NCBI GenBank assembly: GCA_005223375.1
Contig: RXOD01003835.1
Span: 1-48,494, forward strand
DNA: 48,494 nucleotides
Origin: Amoebophrya sp. AT5.2
Lineage: Eukaryota > Sar > Dinophyceae > Syndiniales > Amoebophryaceae
Direction of reading: 5' to 3'
Below are positions 10,684 through 22,102 of the stretch, in pieces. Within the stretch, counting starts at the first letter, position 1, and every line of letters begins with the position of its first letter. A program made the position numbers and the translations under genes. Below the pieces are notes generated by a model. That model did no database searches and had not been told where the DNA came from. It saw nothing but the letters and a program-made list of their open reading frames with translations.

Positions 10684-11777
10684 GAGTTGAGTGAATGTGG
10701 AGATGGGTGTGGGCGTTGTAGTACCGCCGGACCACAACTCCTACTGTACTGGTATAGTTAGTCAGTTACGTTGATTGTTTGCCGAGGACAACGACAAGAC
10801 GAGTAAATTTATGACTCTTCTAGCCCGTGATCTTGTACACATGTTGACCATGTTGGGCATATTTCTAGAGGCTTCCAAGCACCATCGTAGACGTCAACAC
10901 TGCGGGACCTCTCAAAACTACAAAGATTTTTAGCGAACGTCTGCATTCCATGGTGAGGGGGTGCACAAAAGTTTTTGGGCTCCACTTCCACATTCACATT
11001 CATGAGTTTAGAGAAGCGAGCTACCCGAACAAATAGTACGACGTCGTCTGCGCGTTTCCACTTCCAGCACATACAACGTCATCAACGTTATTAAGCTACC
11101 CCAAGCTCGATTTCGAATTCGGTTTACTCCTCTCTCTCTCCATGCTGAAAAGTAGTGCAGTCTTCAGAAAATCTGCATTCTGGCAAGCACATTCCAGCGG
11201 AGACCAACTGCAACTACCAAGGGAGTTTGTCGTTTCTTCTCGCAATGTCCTCTGCGCCCCCACGAAATTAAAAAGTCGTTGTTTTCGTTGACATCCCTCG
11301 TGGCAGTCGAGCGCCGCATTTTCCGTGCAGATGAATCAATTAAAGTTAATATTACCGCCGGGCGTCTTACTAGTCTTTTGCTTCCTTTCCTTTCCCCCCT
11401 TCGTCGTCTTTATCGCTACCTCCGTCTGGCACTTGCGTCACAGTTTTCCTAGTCGTGGAACGTCTTTTCGATATCGATAGTCTACCGGCGCCACTTGCAT
11501 TCATTTGTCTATGAATGAATTTCAGCATCAACTTCAACAATCATCGACTTCTATACATTATGCGTCTGTCAGTCTGCAGTTCCACCTCCAGGTTTAAACC
11601 CGATACTACCCCGTTTTTGAGATTCTGATTCTGCCATGATATTATAACTTTGCACCTTAGAAGTAAAATACGATTTGCGGTTTTGAGTAAGGCGGATCGA
11701 TATCCTCGTCTGCCTTCGAACGTGATTTCATCTCTTCTAACGTTGCTCTTTACTACATTGATACATTTAATCCCATA
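10684..11777. other. Intergenic, nothing recognised
   Basis: About 1.1 kb of AT-richer sequence with no frame above 90 codons on the + strand. It has pyrimidine-rich tracts around 11380-11410. No RNA gene or repeat recognised. Confidence 0.5.
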
Positions 11778-14321
11778 ATGGTTCGCAACGGTCATTTTTT
11801 CGGTGCTTCCCTCCCCAAGGAAAAAGCGAAGAAGGGGCCTTGCTTCAGCTACCGCAGCGTCTCGCTCTGCCACCCGCTGCACGCCAGCAAGGGCGAGTTT
11901 GCGGGGTTCGGTAAGTATGCTGGCTGCACCTATGACTCGGTGGAACTTCCCGCGGCGTTGGCCTTCGAAGTCCATCCTACGGAGAACGACACGTGGCTAC
12001 CCAAAAATCCGAAGAAGAGCCGCAAGCGCGTCTCTCGGTACGCCACGAAGGCTGCGCCGCAGAAGCCGCCGACTTCTGAAGTGGAGCGCATGCTCGCGTT
12101 TTGTGCTTCGAAGGTTGGTCGGGGGGAGGACGTCGAGGAGGTTCACAGTGTGCACGTGACCCGGGACGACGCGGTTATCTGGGGCGCGGGTCCTCGGCAG
12201 AGCCCGACACTCGCGCAGCTGGTATCGGGGCTGGTTGGCGCGCCCAGAAGGAAGTTGCTGAAACTTCACAACGCGATCTCCGCCTCGCACGCCCCCGACG
12301 AGGAGCGGTCGCCGTTTTACAGCGAAAAGTCCTCGCTGTCGTTCAAATTCCTGTCCGCCGCGCTGCAGTTCCTCCGAGCGGTGGTCCGGAAAGACATCGG
12401 GGACATCGCGGAGCTGCTGGCACCGAACTGTGAGATGGACCAATTCGGCGAGTTCTATGAAGGCAAACGCGAGTGCTTGGCCTGGTACAAGGCGCACCTG
12501 CAGATTCACTCGAAGCAGTTGCGAGAAGAAGTAGAAGAGGAAGTGGAGCCGCTCGCGTACCGATTTCCGGCTATTTGCTGCGTCGACGTGGCGCACCGTT
12601 GTGTCGACTACCGGTTCGAGTGTCTGGTGCCGGGGCAAGAGGCGGTCGGCGTGCAAGTGCTGCACATGAACCGCGAACTGCGGGTGGTGAAAATCCAAAC
12701 CGTCTACCACAAACTGCCGGCAATACGGGCAATGGGGGATGGCGACGCGGAAACGCCCTTGGAGGCGGAAGAGGAGGTACTAAGTAGTCAAAAATTTTCT
12801 TTTGATGTATAGTAAGAAAGTATCACACATTTTTTCTCGTTGTAGTGACGTTTTGCGGATGAAGGTACTTGTGTGTACGTGTACCGAGTGTTTGTTCTTT
12901 CTCGTGAGCAGCTTCAGCTCCACGTCGACTAGATGCATGCAGACGTAATCTGTACGCAGTACAACAAATCTCGACAATCCCAATCGCTGCAGGAACATTC
13001 CCCATCCGACGACTCGCCTCTGCCTGAGATTCATTTCAGTGCGCTTGCCGCTCTGCGTTCCAGCAGCGCCCGCAGCGTGATAACCGCGGATCTTCCTCCG
13101 CCGCCTCCGCCGAAGGTCTGGGTGAAAGCCGCTCCGCCCGTCGTCATCTACTTCGAAGACTGCGACGCGTGCCAACCCTTGCTCGACGCCGCACTGGAGC
13201 TGAACTGCGACCTCTACCGGATTTCCGCCGACGGGCTCGTCGACGACGACGAGATCGCAGCCCTGTCGACCCGGCTCGCACTGGAGCGAAACACCACGGT
13301 GTACTGCAATGGGCCCCTCGAGAAGATCGCGAAGTGTCTTACCCCGGCGCAGCGCAAGTTCACCGCGCTTGGCGCCTACGCGCCTCTTGTTCCGGGGGAG
13401 CAGTCCTTGGAGGACGTAGAAGATGGCAACAGCAACATTCTCACCTTGCTGCGCGACAGCTGCTACCCGGGTTTCGTGAGCCTGCACCTAAACGGGCCGC
13501 AGCTGGAGGCCTGGAGCACGGAACTGTGTGCGGATGCGGTTTTTCCGGAAGAGGGCAGAATCGAAATCACGCCCGCAGCAGAAGCCAAGGTCCGCGAAGA
13601 AATCGCCGCGTGGTGGGACCGCGAGGTGGAGACCGAGTGGGCGAGTTTGTACATCGACGCGGATGTTGGGGAGGACGGCGTCACGAACACACCGGCCATG
13701 CGCATGAAGGTTCACGCCACAAACAAGGGAACGACAACCGTCGTACCGGAGGTGGTCCGGTCCGGCGCCTCGCTGTACGAGCAGCTTCTGCCGCTCCTGA
13801 AAGAACGAAGCGGGAACGAGATCGTGTCCTTACGGCAGAGCTTTTCCGAGTCCTCCGTGTCCAAAATGAATGTGGATGTCGCGTACGAGCGGGAAAAAAA
13901 CCTTTTCACCGTGTGTGAAACCTACGGCGAGAACGCGCAGCCGCGGAAATTTAAGCAGCAGCTGGAGGAATTTTTGAACACCCAGGTGGCGCCCCTGCTT
14001 CCCCTCGACCTCAGCGTGATGGCGGGCGAATCGGCGGGAGACGCGGACTTCGCGCCGTCACCGCTGATCTTCCACGGCGAATTCGCGGTGCTGGCAGAGG
14101 GCAGCCGGCCGGTGGGGTGGGGGTCGGATGTGATCCTGAACGAGTGGCACGCGTTCCGGTGGGGGCCGGGCGTGGCCGGAAAGTGTGCGGAGAGCGGAGA
14201 AAACCTGTTCGCGAAGGTGCTGGGCGCGGCCGGCGCGGGGAAAACGGAGGAAGACATCGGCGCAGAGATTGCAGCATTGGAAGCGGAACTCGGAATTGCG
14301 GAAGACAACGCTGACGCGTGA
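11778..14321 (+). CDS. Two-exon protein: NTF2-like half plus thioredoxin-like half
   Basis: Exon 1 is 11778-12776 (333 codons). Intron 12777-12992 starts GTACTAAG and ends GCTGCAG. Exon 2 is 12993-14321. The join is phase 0 and gives 775 residues. Residues about 190-316 resemble an NTF2/SnoaL-type cone: a helix with FLRAVVRKDIGDIAELLAP, then strands ending VVKIQTVYHKLPAI. Residues about 380-460 look thioredoxin-like, with a strand VVIYFEDCDACQ carrying a CxxC (CDAC, 390-393). The remaining C-terminal 300 residues are alternating helix and strand with no match I know, ending in a helical acidic tail. If the intron is not real, these are two genes; the matching phase and the absence of a good start in exon 2 argue for one. 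A redox role is inference from the CxxC only. Confidence 0.7.
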
Positions 14322-15462
14322 GAACAAAAAAATAAAGCGCATCGCGGGCGGGCGGATGCGAAGAAAGATACCACTCACTACACTAACACTAAAACCACGA
14401 GCAGCGGCTAGTTTCAAGTTCTTTTTATATTTTTGTAAATTCATCTCATCGACATTGCTATTCGCAGCTACTGCAGCTGTGCTGATTCCGATTGATTTTT
14501 CTAGACTATAACTTATCGTCGTGGTCGTAGGTATTAAGATCATGTTGCATCGTTATCGTTTATACTTTCTAAAACGCGTAAGCATCGGGTAGCCTTGAGC
14601 GCTCCACGACATTACTTTTTCTTTTTGTCTATTTTTACCCCAGGCGCAGCTAATACTGCTCGCAAACAACTTCTCGCAAACAACTGCGAAAACCATGGCA
14701 TTCCCGATCCCGGAGTTCCAGATCGCTCCCCCAATGCCACGTGCTGGTATCCCCGACACCGGCAATTTGTGATCGTTTTCGTTCCTGAAAGCTTCAGCTT
14801 ACCCAACCGAAAGCAAGAGAACTACACCTAATCGTGCCTCCACCCCGTCGAAACCGAATTACCACTCGCAACAAGACCACAATGGAAATGGAAACGAACA
14901 ACTGGCCGTGGTCGTGTAATGCGATACTTCTACACTACTACTAAAATAGAAGGCTGAGTGACTTCGTCGTGACGAAGCGCCTCCGGTTGCAGTGACAACT
15001 AGCTGCCTCACTTCTCTTCTTGTGTTTGTGATGTCAGTGTCTGTGTCACGACGCGGATTTGCGTTACAACAGGGTTGGGGCAGATTCAAGGTACTGATCA
15101 CCGGACCAGAACCAGATCGAAGGATGGCGAATGGATGATGCAAAGCTCGCGCAAGTTGACCATCCAAGGATCTTCCGAAGACGCGTGACGAATTCTATTT
15201 GCGGATCAAAATGCCTGGCGTTCGTCGAGCAGCGCGAACGGGCGCCTCGGATACTCCTGGATCTTCACTCAAGAAAGACGCAAGCTGTTCTACGTGTGCG
15301 CTACGGTACCAGCCAAAGCCATCAATACCGATGCATACGATATTCATAGCAGGCATAGATCAACGTCCGCCGATAGCGATAGGAGAGACAGTCCGCTTGT
15401 GCACAGCGAGGACGAAGAACTCATTACTTAAAAATTTCACACGATCACGAAAAAATCCTAGG
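14322..15462. other. Intergenic or 5' untranslated, nothing firm
   Basis: About 1.1 kb. An in-frame extension of the next gene reaches back to an ATG at 15211, but that part lacks coding character. A donor-like GTACTGAT at 15091 and a TAG acceptor-like site just before the chosen ATG at 15463 could mark a 5' UTR intron or a trans-splice site. Neither can be proven here. Confidence 0.4.
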
Positions 15463-18408
15463 ATGGCCACCCGAGAAAACGCAGAGGAGCAGCAGCGACA
15501 TGATACCGGCTCCGCTGCAGTCGCCGACCAAGGACCGCGGAACGCAGCCCCCGCCGACGCGGCCGCGATAATTCCAGCACAGGACGCTGCCCCTCCAGCA
15601 CAGGTGGGCGGTGCCCGTGATCGTGATGGTGACCCTGACAGACCAAATGCAGATGAGCAGGAGGGAGTGCCGGAGGGTGCAGGGGCGGGGGATGCTGTTG
15701 TTGTTGAAAACGCAGACGCCGGCGCAGCCGCGGAGGAAGAAGTAGATGAAGCGGAGCAAGAACGAGCCCAGGAACAGGATGAAGACAAAAAACGCTGCGA
15801 CCGCGAAAAAAAGATGCAGGGGTTGGCGGAGGACATCATGAAGGAGATGCCGCACCAGGACATGCTCGCCTATGCGCAGGCAGTTCAAACAAAAATGCGG
15901 GAAACAGTTCTCAAGCAGATTCCGAAATTTCTGTTCGATACAAGCACTTCCGACGCGCCTGAAGATTTCAGCCCGCAGCAGTGGCGAGACTTTTTGACGC
16001 AGGTCCGGAGATGCATGCCGGTGCAACACGTAGTGGTGGATTTGGCTGAAAAGCGCGCCTACGATTGGGAAGTCCGCTGCTGGGATTTGTGGCGTGACTT
16101 TTCACAGCTGACAAACCTGTGGAATGCGCTGGCGTCGCGCCTGGATCCCTACCCAGCCGACCCGAACAAAAAATTTTCATCCTGGCGCAAGTACTATGAC
16201 GGCAGACCCGACGCGGGCGGTCCCGAAGAGGATGCTAAGTGGCGCAATTGGCAGTACTACCGCGTCCTCGCGGAATTTATGCCCGCATCCAGTCGCGCAG
16301 ACCCGGATTTGTGTACCCGCGAAGAGATTCGTGAGTACCTCGACGGCATGGAGCCGTCAGCTTCAGCGCTGACCATGGCGTATGTGCGCGCAGACACGAC
16401 TGCAAAGAACCGACTCGAGCGTATCGGAGTGCTCACGCGACTTGGAAGACCTCGACTACGTCTCAGGAACGGGGGCAGCCTCTTGTCCCTCTCGAAATGG
16501 GAGGTCGATTTGGACGTGTGCGCAGAGTTCGACTTGGATGATCATAAGTGGCTCGACCTCGTCGACGGCGATGCGGACGAGGAGGCCGACGCCTTGATAA
16601 AAGCGGTGCGCGACGATGTGATAAAAAAGCGAGTACAACACCTGTTTGACACCCAGATGGCCCATGACTTGCACCTCGACCTCGGGTTATCTTCGCGAGA
16701 GGCAGGCGATTTGGAGATCGACCAAGTAGTAGACCCCCGCGTCCGAAGAAGACAAAAAATGTACCCTGTACGAGAGGACGCGCGAGTGATCTACTGGACG
16801 CTGGTCGAGCAGCTGCTCCTGTACCCTTCGAAACCGGACGCAGTGAAGCTTTCGCTTACGGAAATAGCAACAAAGCTGGAGCCGATCGCGAGGAAAAAGC
16901 AAACCACTGTCATTCATCGGGACGGCCACCTAGGCGCGTTGCTGAGAATGACGGAGCGGGTGCACGACTATTCGCTGCTAGCAACGCGCGCAGCTGGGTT
17001 ACTCGATTATGTCGACCTATTTCGGATCGACATAAACTTCCAGCTGCATGAGCCTCCGCCTAGCTGTTACATGGGCGAGGATTACGTGCCGCCTCCGCCG
17101 CAGAGCATTATGACGCACATTGCCGACATTCCTGGCATCGTCGTCGCCCTGATGAAGCATGGCGCGAAGCCGCCCCCACTCTCCGCAGAGGCTCGCTCGC
17201 TAGCCGAAATCGCCAAGGACCAGCAGAATATTCACTCCTCCGAGTGCACAGCTGCGCTCGTCACTTTGTCGGAAGCGGCGTTGAGCTTTCTGCGGGCGTG
17301 CGGGGTCGAAGTTCCGGCGCAGGTGCCACCGGTGGGCCCGAGGACAGCGGCAACGCCGAGTGCAGGAGCAGGCGCAGCATCAGGCTCGACGGGCGTCCCG
17401 TCCGCATCTGGATCTGCCTCGTCGTCTTCTTCTTCTACAGCTATGCAGCAGGCACGAGAACTTGAAAAGCAGAAGCAGAGCGCCGACAAGATTTCGTCCG
17501 CCAACATTCTACTTGAGGAACTACGCACGCGAATCAAACGCCTGTCTGCTGAAGACTTCGCAAGTCTTCGCAATGCAGAAAAGCACGCGCAGGGCGTTTC
17601 GACGGAAGACATAGCGGCCGCACTCTCGACGCAACTGAACCGCGTAGCGCAGGCTAACGAAACGCACCCCCACCCCAATCGAAACGGCAAGAAGGCTCTC
17701 TTTCTAGTCCGCAACTTTGTCTCTCTCAGGTATCCGGAGGAAGACGCAACCTTCCTGATCCTCAAAGCCCTCTGCCAGGCCGCGCACCAATACGGCCCAA
17801 ATCGTCAGACGTGCGACCCTGTGCTGGGCGTCATCGGTGTGCTCGCGGGCCGGGTGACGGAGGAAGACATTGAAGAGGCGGCGCAAAGGAAGCCGACCGA
17901 CGCAGACGCGACCGCCCGCCTCACGATCCCACGCAATTTCCTGGCCCAGCTACAGGAGCTACATGGCGCCAAAACGTGGCACATTCTGGAGGAAGGCCAG
18001 CGGCGGCTTTCCCTGCTCCCCGAGGATGATCGGAAGCTTCTGCCCGACTTGTTTGACAGGATCGTCAACGTGGATGCGGCGGAGCACGCGACGAACCGCC
18101 TCCGCGGACTGTTTGCAACACAGATTATGGATGACTTGGAGGACACGTTGGAGATGAAATACGGAGACGAGCTCGACGACCTCCCGAACATGCCACGGGA
18201 CCTGAGCCAAGTGCTCCTGGAGGTCTACGAAATTGCGGAAAAGTTTACAAAGCTTTTCTTAAGCGGGGACCACATGCAGGCGGCGTTTGCGCCGTTCATA
18301 CCGTCGGCATGGCCGCGAGGGGCGAGTAAGAGCGACACTAAAAAAGTGGATGAGGGAGCAGAACTGAACGGTGGAGAACCTGACGCGAAACGACAGAAAA
18401 CGGCGTAG
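15463..18408 (+). CDS. 981-residue protein of unknown family, likely nuclear
   Basis: The ATG at 15463 (MATRENAEEQQ) was chosen because strong coding character begins there; in-frame ATGs upstream at 15211 and 15328 are weaker. Residues 1-115 are Ala/Glu/Asp-rich and disordered-looking. Residues about 115-610 form a helical region with many Trp and Asp-Leu pairs (DWEVRCWDLWRDF, WRNWQYYRVLAEF). A Ser/Ala linker follows at about 626-661. A second helical region (about 665-950) ends in a basic DAKRQKTA tail that could be a nuclear signal. A diverged duplication may exist: RVQHLFDTQMAHDLHLDLGL near residue 390 resembles RLRGLFATQIMDDLEDTLEM near residue 880. No catalytic motif or known domain was recognised. 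Confidence 0.8.
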   Translation: MATRENAEEQQRHDTGSAAVADQGPRNAAPADAAAIIPAQDAAPPAQVGGARDRDGDPDRPNADEQEGVPEGAGAGDAVVVENADAGAAAEEEVDEAEQERAQEQDEDKKRCDREKKMQGLAEDIMKEMPHQDMLAYAQAVQTKMRETVLKQIPKFLFDTSTSDAPEDFSPQQWRDFLTQVRRCMPVQHVVVDLAEKRAYDWEVRCWDLWRDFSQLTNLWNALASRLDPYPADPNKKFSSWRKYYDGRPDAGGPEEDAKWRNWQYYRVLAEFMPASSRADPDLCTREEIREYLDGMEPSASALTMAYVRADTTAKNRLERIGVLTRLGRPRLRLRNGGSLLSLSKWEVDLDVCAEFDLDDHKWLDLVDGDADEEADALIKAVRDDVIKKRVQHLFDTQMAHDLHLDLGLSSREAGDLEIDQVVDPRVRRRQKMYPVREDARVIYWTLVEQLLLYPSKPDAVKLSLTEIATKLEPIARKKQTTVIHRDGHLGALLRMTERVHDYSLLATRAAGLLDYVDLFRIDINFQLHEPPPSCYMGEDYVPPPPQSIMTHIADIPGIVVALMKHGAKPPPLSAEARSLAEIAKDQQNIHSSECTAALVTLSEAALSFLRACGVEVPAQVPPVGPRTAATPSAGAGAASGSTGVPSASGSASSSSSSTAMQQARELEKQKQSADKISSANILLEELRTRIKRLSAEDFASLRNAEKHAQGVSTEDIAAALSTQLNRVAQANETHPHPNRNGKKALFLVRNFVSLRYPEEDATFLILKALCQAAHQYGPNRQTCDPVLGVIGVLAGRVTEEDIEEAAQRKPTDADATARLTIPRNFLAQLQELHGAKTWHILEEGQRRLSLLPEDDRKLLPDLFDRIVNVDAAEHATNRLRGLFATQIMDDLEDTLEMKYGDELDDLPNMPRDLSQVLLEVYEIAEKFTKLFLSGDHMQAAFAPFIPSAWPRGASKSDTKKVDEGAELNGGEPDAKRQKTA

Positions 18409-19034
18409 GCGCGGAATTTGGGAGCGACCCACTTGCGCCTATGTTGCCACCACTGAGTAGTTGAAGTTTCGCTGCTGGCGCGGCCGTGATTTGACCATAC
18501 TTACTAGGTCATGACATAGACGGACACGACTGCTGGTCGTGATGGCTCAGAAAGGTTCTCGAAAAGCTAAAGATCGGAAGAAGCAATAGCAAGAGCAATC
18601 TTGGCTTTGGCACTCGGAGCGCTGCTCAGGAGGTACTTCTTCCAGACTGGGGGACGATGCAGTTGCTCTTGTTCGCCCGCCTCGTTCGCGTGCTGTATCG
18701 ATACTCTGCTCACACAGGCTGTCCCTCGTGCCCGTTGTTGGAGACCACGTGTCCATAGTCTATGAATGTGTTGCACGTCTCCATGGAAAGTAAGAAGCAT
18801 TCAGCTCACTACGAGTGACAGAGGAAGGCATGGAAAAGACGAAGATCTTTTCTAAGCAAGAGCCACATCGACATCCACAAGCGTAATGGGCAGGCAGTTT
18901 GCAAACAAGCGGTGATCGTTGATACGGCCTTGATTCTGATCCTACGTGGCAGTATAGCCAACTGAACATCATGTAACTGTGAGAAAATACGTGGCAACTA
19001 TGGCTTCACCGCACCCCGCACTTGAAGTCCAGGC
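18409..19034. other. Intergenic, nothing recognised
   Basis: About 630 bases between two + strand genes. Only short antisense frames. No motif seen. Confidence 0.5.
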
Positions 19035-20327
19035 ATGAACATCAAGTCCTTTGTTGCCTCTTCCGGCGGCACGGCCGGGCAAGCGCAAGGAGCGGCAGCC
19101 GACGGCGGTGCGAGCAAAAGTGCCACGCCTCCCGATGCGTCACTAGCTCGCACGAACCCAAGTCCAAGGCGGCCTCCTCTTCCCGGTGGTGGCCTCAAGA
19201 AAAAGGCCTTTGTCGCCGCATCGTCTCCGGGCGGTGGTGCGGCTGCTACCGATCCTTCCCAGTCATCTGCGCGGCCCGGGTCCAGCGCAACTACTTCCAG
19301 CGCGAACTACACTACGGGAGGCGGCACAAACGTCGCGAGTGCCATCCTGCCGTCATCTGGAGGCGGCTCCCCGCAAGGCAAACTGCAGCAGGGCGGCGCT
19401 GCGGCTGCTGTTCCCGGACGAGCTCCGGCTTCGAGCAACCTCGCAGCTGGAACGCGAACTACAGCCGCCGCATCGGCCTCGGCGAACAAGCGTAGAGGCC
19501 GTCGCGCCGGTGGAACGGCCAGCGAGGCGGTGGACCCGCTTGCAGCGTCTTCTTCTGCACAGCACGCTGGAACTCGAGCAGCTGACGAATCCGCGCGACG
19601 ACCCAGGGAGCCTCAGCGAGGCACGAACTTGCAGGCTTGCTCCGGTGACAACGTCAACGCCCGCCCATCGGGCTCGAAGAATGGTCCGAGGAACATCAAC
19701 TACACTGATGCAGCGAGTCCGACCACCTCCTTCCACCGAGAGCAGCACCCGCAGCGGTTTACGTCCGCGCGCGGCCCGCTAAAAAGTAACCAGAAGTATT
19801 GGTTCGACGACATGGGTACCGCGCCCCTTTCGGGTTGGGCGACCGCCGCCCAGCAGGACGCGTCGAGGTATTTCGAGGAGAAGATGGCAGAAAACGATCT
19901 ACTCCAGTACATGAACACATCACTAGCGTGTACCAGTCTAGTTCGTCGTGGTGGGCGTGGGGCCCTCGGTGGTAGTTCGTCATCGTCTTCGGATCCGCAA
20001 CCAACCTGCGTTTTCCCGTTGCAGCCGGACTTTATTCCGAACAAGAAGCTGCCAGTTCAGTACGACCAGTACGTGTACGGACACAGCAGTGTCGCGGCGT
20101 ACGCGATGGCGCAGAGGCTGCTGCAAGACCAGGCCGCGACGGCGGCTGCGGGTGCCCAGGGGGGCGGTGGAAACTACGGTAGGGGCGGGGTTGCTGTCGC
20201 TGGAAGCGGGAGTGGGGCAGGTGCGGGGAGCGGACCCGGCGGGGCGTCGGGAGGCGGTACGGGGGGCGGCAGAAGAGGAAGTGCCTTAGCAGCGGGGCGA
20301 AGCGCCATGTTCGGGAGTCACCACTGA
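19035..20327 (+). CDS. Low-complexity Gly/Ser/Ala-rich protein, hypothetical
   Basis: The ATG at 19035 opens a 430-residue single-exon frame. Residues 1-245 are Ser, Ala, Gly, Thr and Arg-rich with no predicted fold. Residues about 250-375 are the only ordered-looking part: KYWFDDMGTAPLSGWATAAQ, a helix around YFEEKMAENDLLQYMNTSL, then PTCVFPLQPDFIPNKKLPVQ and YDQYVYGHSSVAAYAMAQRL. The C-terminal tail (about 378-430) is a Gly-rich run with RGG-like spacing, as in some RNA-binding or condensate-forming proteins. No family was recognised. The GC-rich third positions match the neighbouring genes, which supports it being expressed coding sequence. Confidence 0.65.
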   Translation: MNIKSFVASSGGTAGQAQGAAADGGASKSATPPDASLARTNPSPRRPPLPGGGLKKKAFVAASSPGGGAAATDPSQSSARPGSSATTSSANYTTGGGTNVASAILPSSGGGSPQGKLQQGGAAAAVPGRAPASSNLAAGTRTTAAASASANKRRGRRAGGTASEAVDPLAASSSAQHAGTRAADESARRPREPQRGTNLQACSGDNVNARPSGSKNGPRNINYTDAASPTTSFHREQHPQRFTSARGPLKSNQKYWFDDMGTAPLSGWATAAQQDASRYFEEKMAENDLLQYMNTSLACTSLVRRGGRGALGGSSSSSSDPQPTCVFPLQPDFIPNKKLPVQYDQYVYGHSSVAAYAMAQRLLQDQAATAAAGAQGGGGNYGRGGVAVAGSGSGAGAGSGPGGASGGGTGGGRRGSALAAGRSAMFGSHH

Positions 20328-22102
20328 CTTCTTTTTTCACGGCGACGACGGCCGCGCGCAGTGTTTGAGTTTATGCAATTTACTTTCTATATTTCTTCGA
20401 GCAACGTAGACGTAGTGCGAGCTTGGTCATCGGATTCGGACAGCTTGGACGTAAAGACACTACGAATTATTTGTGCACCAAGAGTAGACAAAAAGAGTGA
20501 CCGACACACCACGCAGACCCAAGTGAAAGTAAATCTCTGCAGTAGAAGAACGTCTCAGCACCCGCCGGCCTTCCATTGAGTTCCTTGGCGCCGATTGTGC
20601 AGCGCCTCGTTGCATTTTCCGCGTGTCTACTTACGCTCGTGATGTTCGACGTACCTCGCAAGAGGTAGTGCGAAAGTTCGCCGGGCAATTGCGGCTACAT
20701 AAGCAGTATTCGTCCCTCATTACGGCCGGGCAGAGGTAGTTCCTTCCCACGGGTCGTAACGAAGTTTACAGAAACAGCGCACACCGCTACGCGCGCGTCA
20801 GTAACTTGATCATTACTCAAGCCAATCTATTGAATAGGGCATCAGGTGGAATATAGGAATCAGTGCAGGGAGCGCTCAGTCGGGAAAGGATAAAAAGATG
20901 TCGGGCAAGTTTCCAAAGAAGTTGTCTTTGGGTATTCTTCATTGGTCTTGCATACCCTTTGTTGTGGTGCTTACGTGCAATGGGTCGAAATCGAAGGATG
21001 AACTGTGTCAATGACCACGACGACGTCGATGACGAAGAGCCAACAATTACTTCTTCACAGGGCTGGCCATCATGATGACGGACGTATACCAGACGCCAGT
21101 GATTTTGGCTGAAGGCATGTTTTCCGAGATCAAGGGTTTCTTCTCCGAACTCACGCGCGGCCGCGGCCAGCTGCCATTCAACCACGTACAGTCCATACTC
21201 GTTTGATTTCCAAATTTTGCAAACGGTTTTGAGTGGAGGTTTCTTGTTGTTTTCTCCTGCAGAAGGTGGTCCAATGAAAACTTCTCTAGTCCACCTGGCG
21301 TCGCGACAATCGCTTTTTAATCTAATGCCCGCTTCGTAACTCAACCTACAGGCCAATCCGCAGAACACAGCAACGAATAAGTTGGGGAGAAGGCGACAGT
21401 TTGTGCAGACGCCACAAACCTTTCGGTTCGCAGGACAGTACAGCTGAGAAGCCGCCTCACACCGCGTGGGCCACGAACCGAAGATGATTTTTTTGACATT
21501 CATTCTCATGCAGTGCAGCTTGACGTTCTTTAAGACGATCGACGGACGCCTGGATCTGGATACGGCCCGGCGGCGGTTTTAGCGGCTCCGGCTGCCGCTC
21601 ACGACCAGAGAGCGGTTGAGTCATCTGTTCCGTTTTCTTCTTCATCTCTGCTCTCGCAGAAGTTCGTTGTTCTGCTTCCACTTTTTTCTTCGTTGATTGG
21701 GAAGTCGGGATAATTGAAAGAGTCATCATCTCATGTATCGGTGTTGCTGGTGTTGCCGGAAAATTTACACAGTGAGGTGACTGAGACTGGAACCGAACCA
21801 ACACCACCAGAAGTTGCGCCGACGATCCCGTGATCACTCAAATCAGCCACGATCCTCGTGATCACACTCAGAGCCTTTTCACTGCTCGCACCGGATGCCG
21901 ATGGCGATTCATTTTGATTTTAAGCACGATGGAACGGATCGGCATCGCATCGGTTCCCTGGTCTTGCTTAGCACACACGTTTTACAACAACTAACAAACA
22001 AGCGAAGCAGGGTCTTCTGATCGCCGATAGCACTTTACGAACACCTTGATCCACCTGAAGAAAGTGAAAGAAAAATCTCCTGCGAGGATCGATCGGCACA
22101 AA
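20328..22102. other. Long spacer, one doubtful antisense ORF
   Basis: About 1.8 kb between two + strand genes. The only notable item is the 230-codon minus-strand frame at 20817-21509, listed separately. An ATG at 22046, in frame with the methyltransferase gene, is treated as upstream of the preferred start. Confidence 0.45.
20817..21509 (-). CDS. Doubtful minus-strand ORF, 230 codons
   Basis: It begins at a true ATG (MRMNVKKIIF) and runs 230 codons without a stop in DNA of moderate GC, longer than most chance frames in this window. Its content is ordinary in residue usage, with Cys-rich CPANRKVCGVCTNC near the start (two CxxC-like pairs, which could bind zinc) and a helical middle. Against it: no other supported gene lies on this strand, composition is unlike the flanking genes, and no family was recognised. 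It is listed because the CxxC pairs and the length deserve a check. Confidence 0.2.
   Translation of the reverse strand: MRMNVKKIIFGSWPTRCEAASQLYCPANRKVCGVCTNCRLLPNLFVAVFCGLACRLSYEAGIRLKSDCRDARWTREVFIGPPSAGENNKKPPLKTVCKIWKSNEYGLYVVEWQLAAAAREFGEETLDLGKHAFSQNHWRLVYVRHHDGQPCEEVIVGSSSSTSSWSLTQFILRFRPIARKHHNKGYARPMKNTQRQLLWKLARHLFILSRLSAPCTDSYIPPDALFNRLA

Noticed and set aside
12933..12992. ATG at 12933 as the start of a separate gene
   Set aside because: The 20 codons after it come from intron-like sequence, and a phase-0 acceptor at 12992 joins the rest to the upstream exon.
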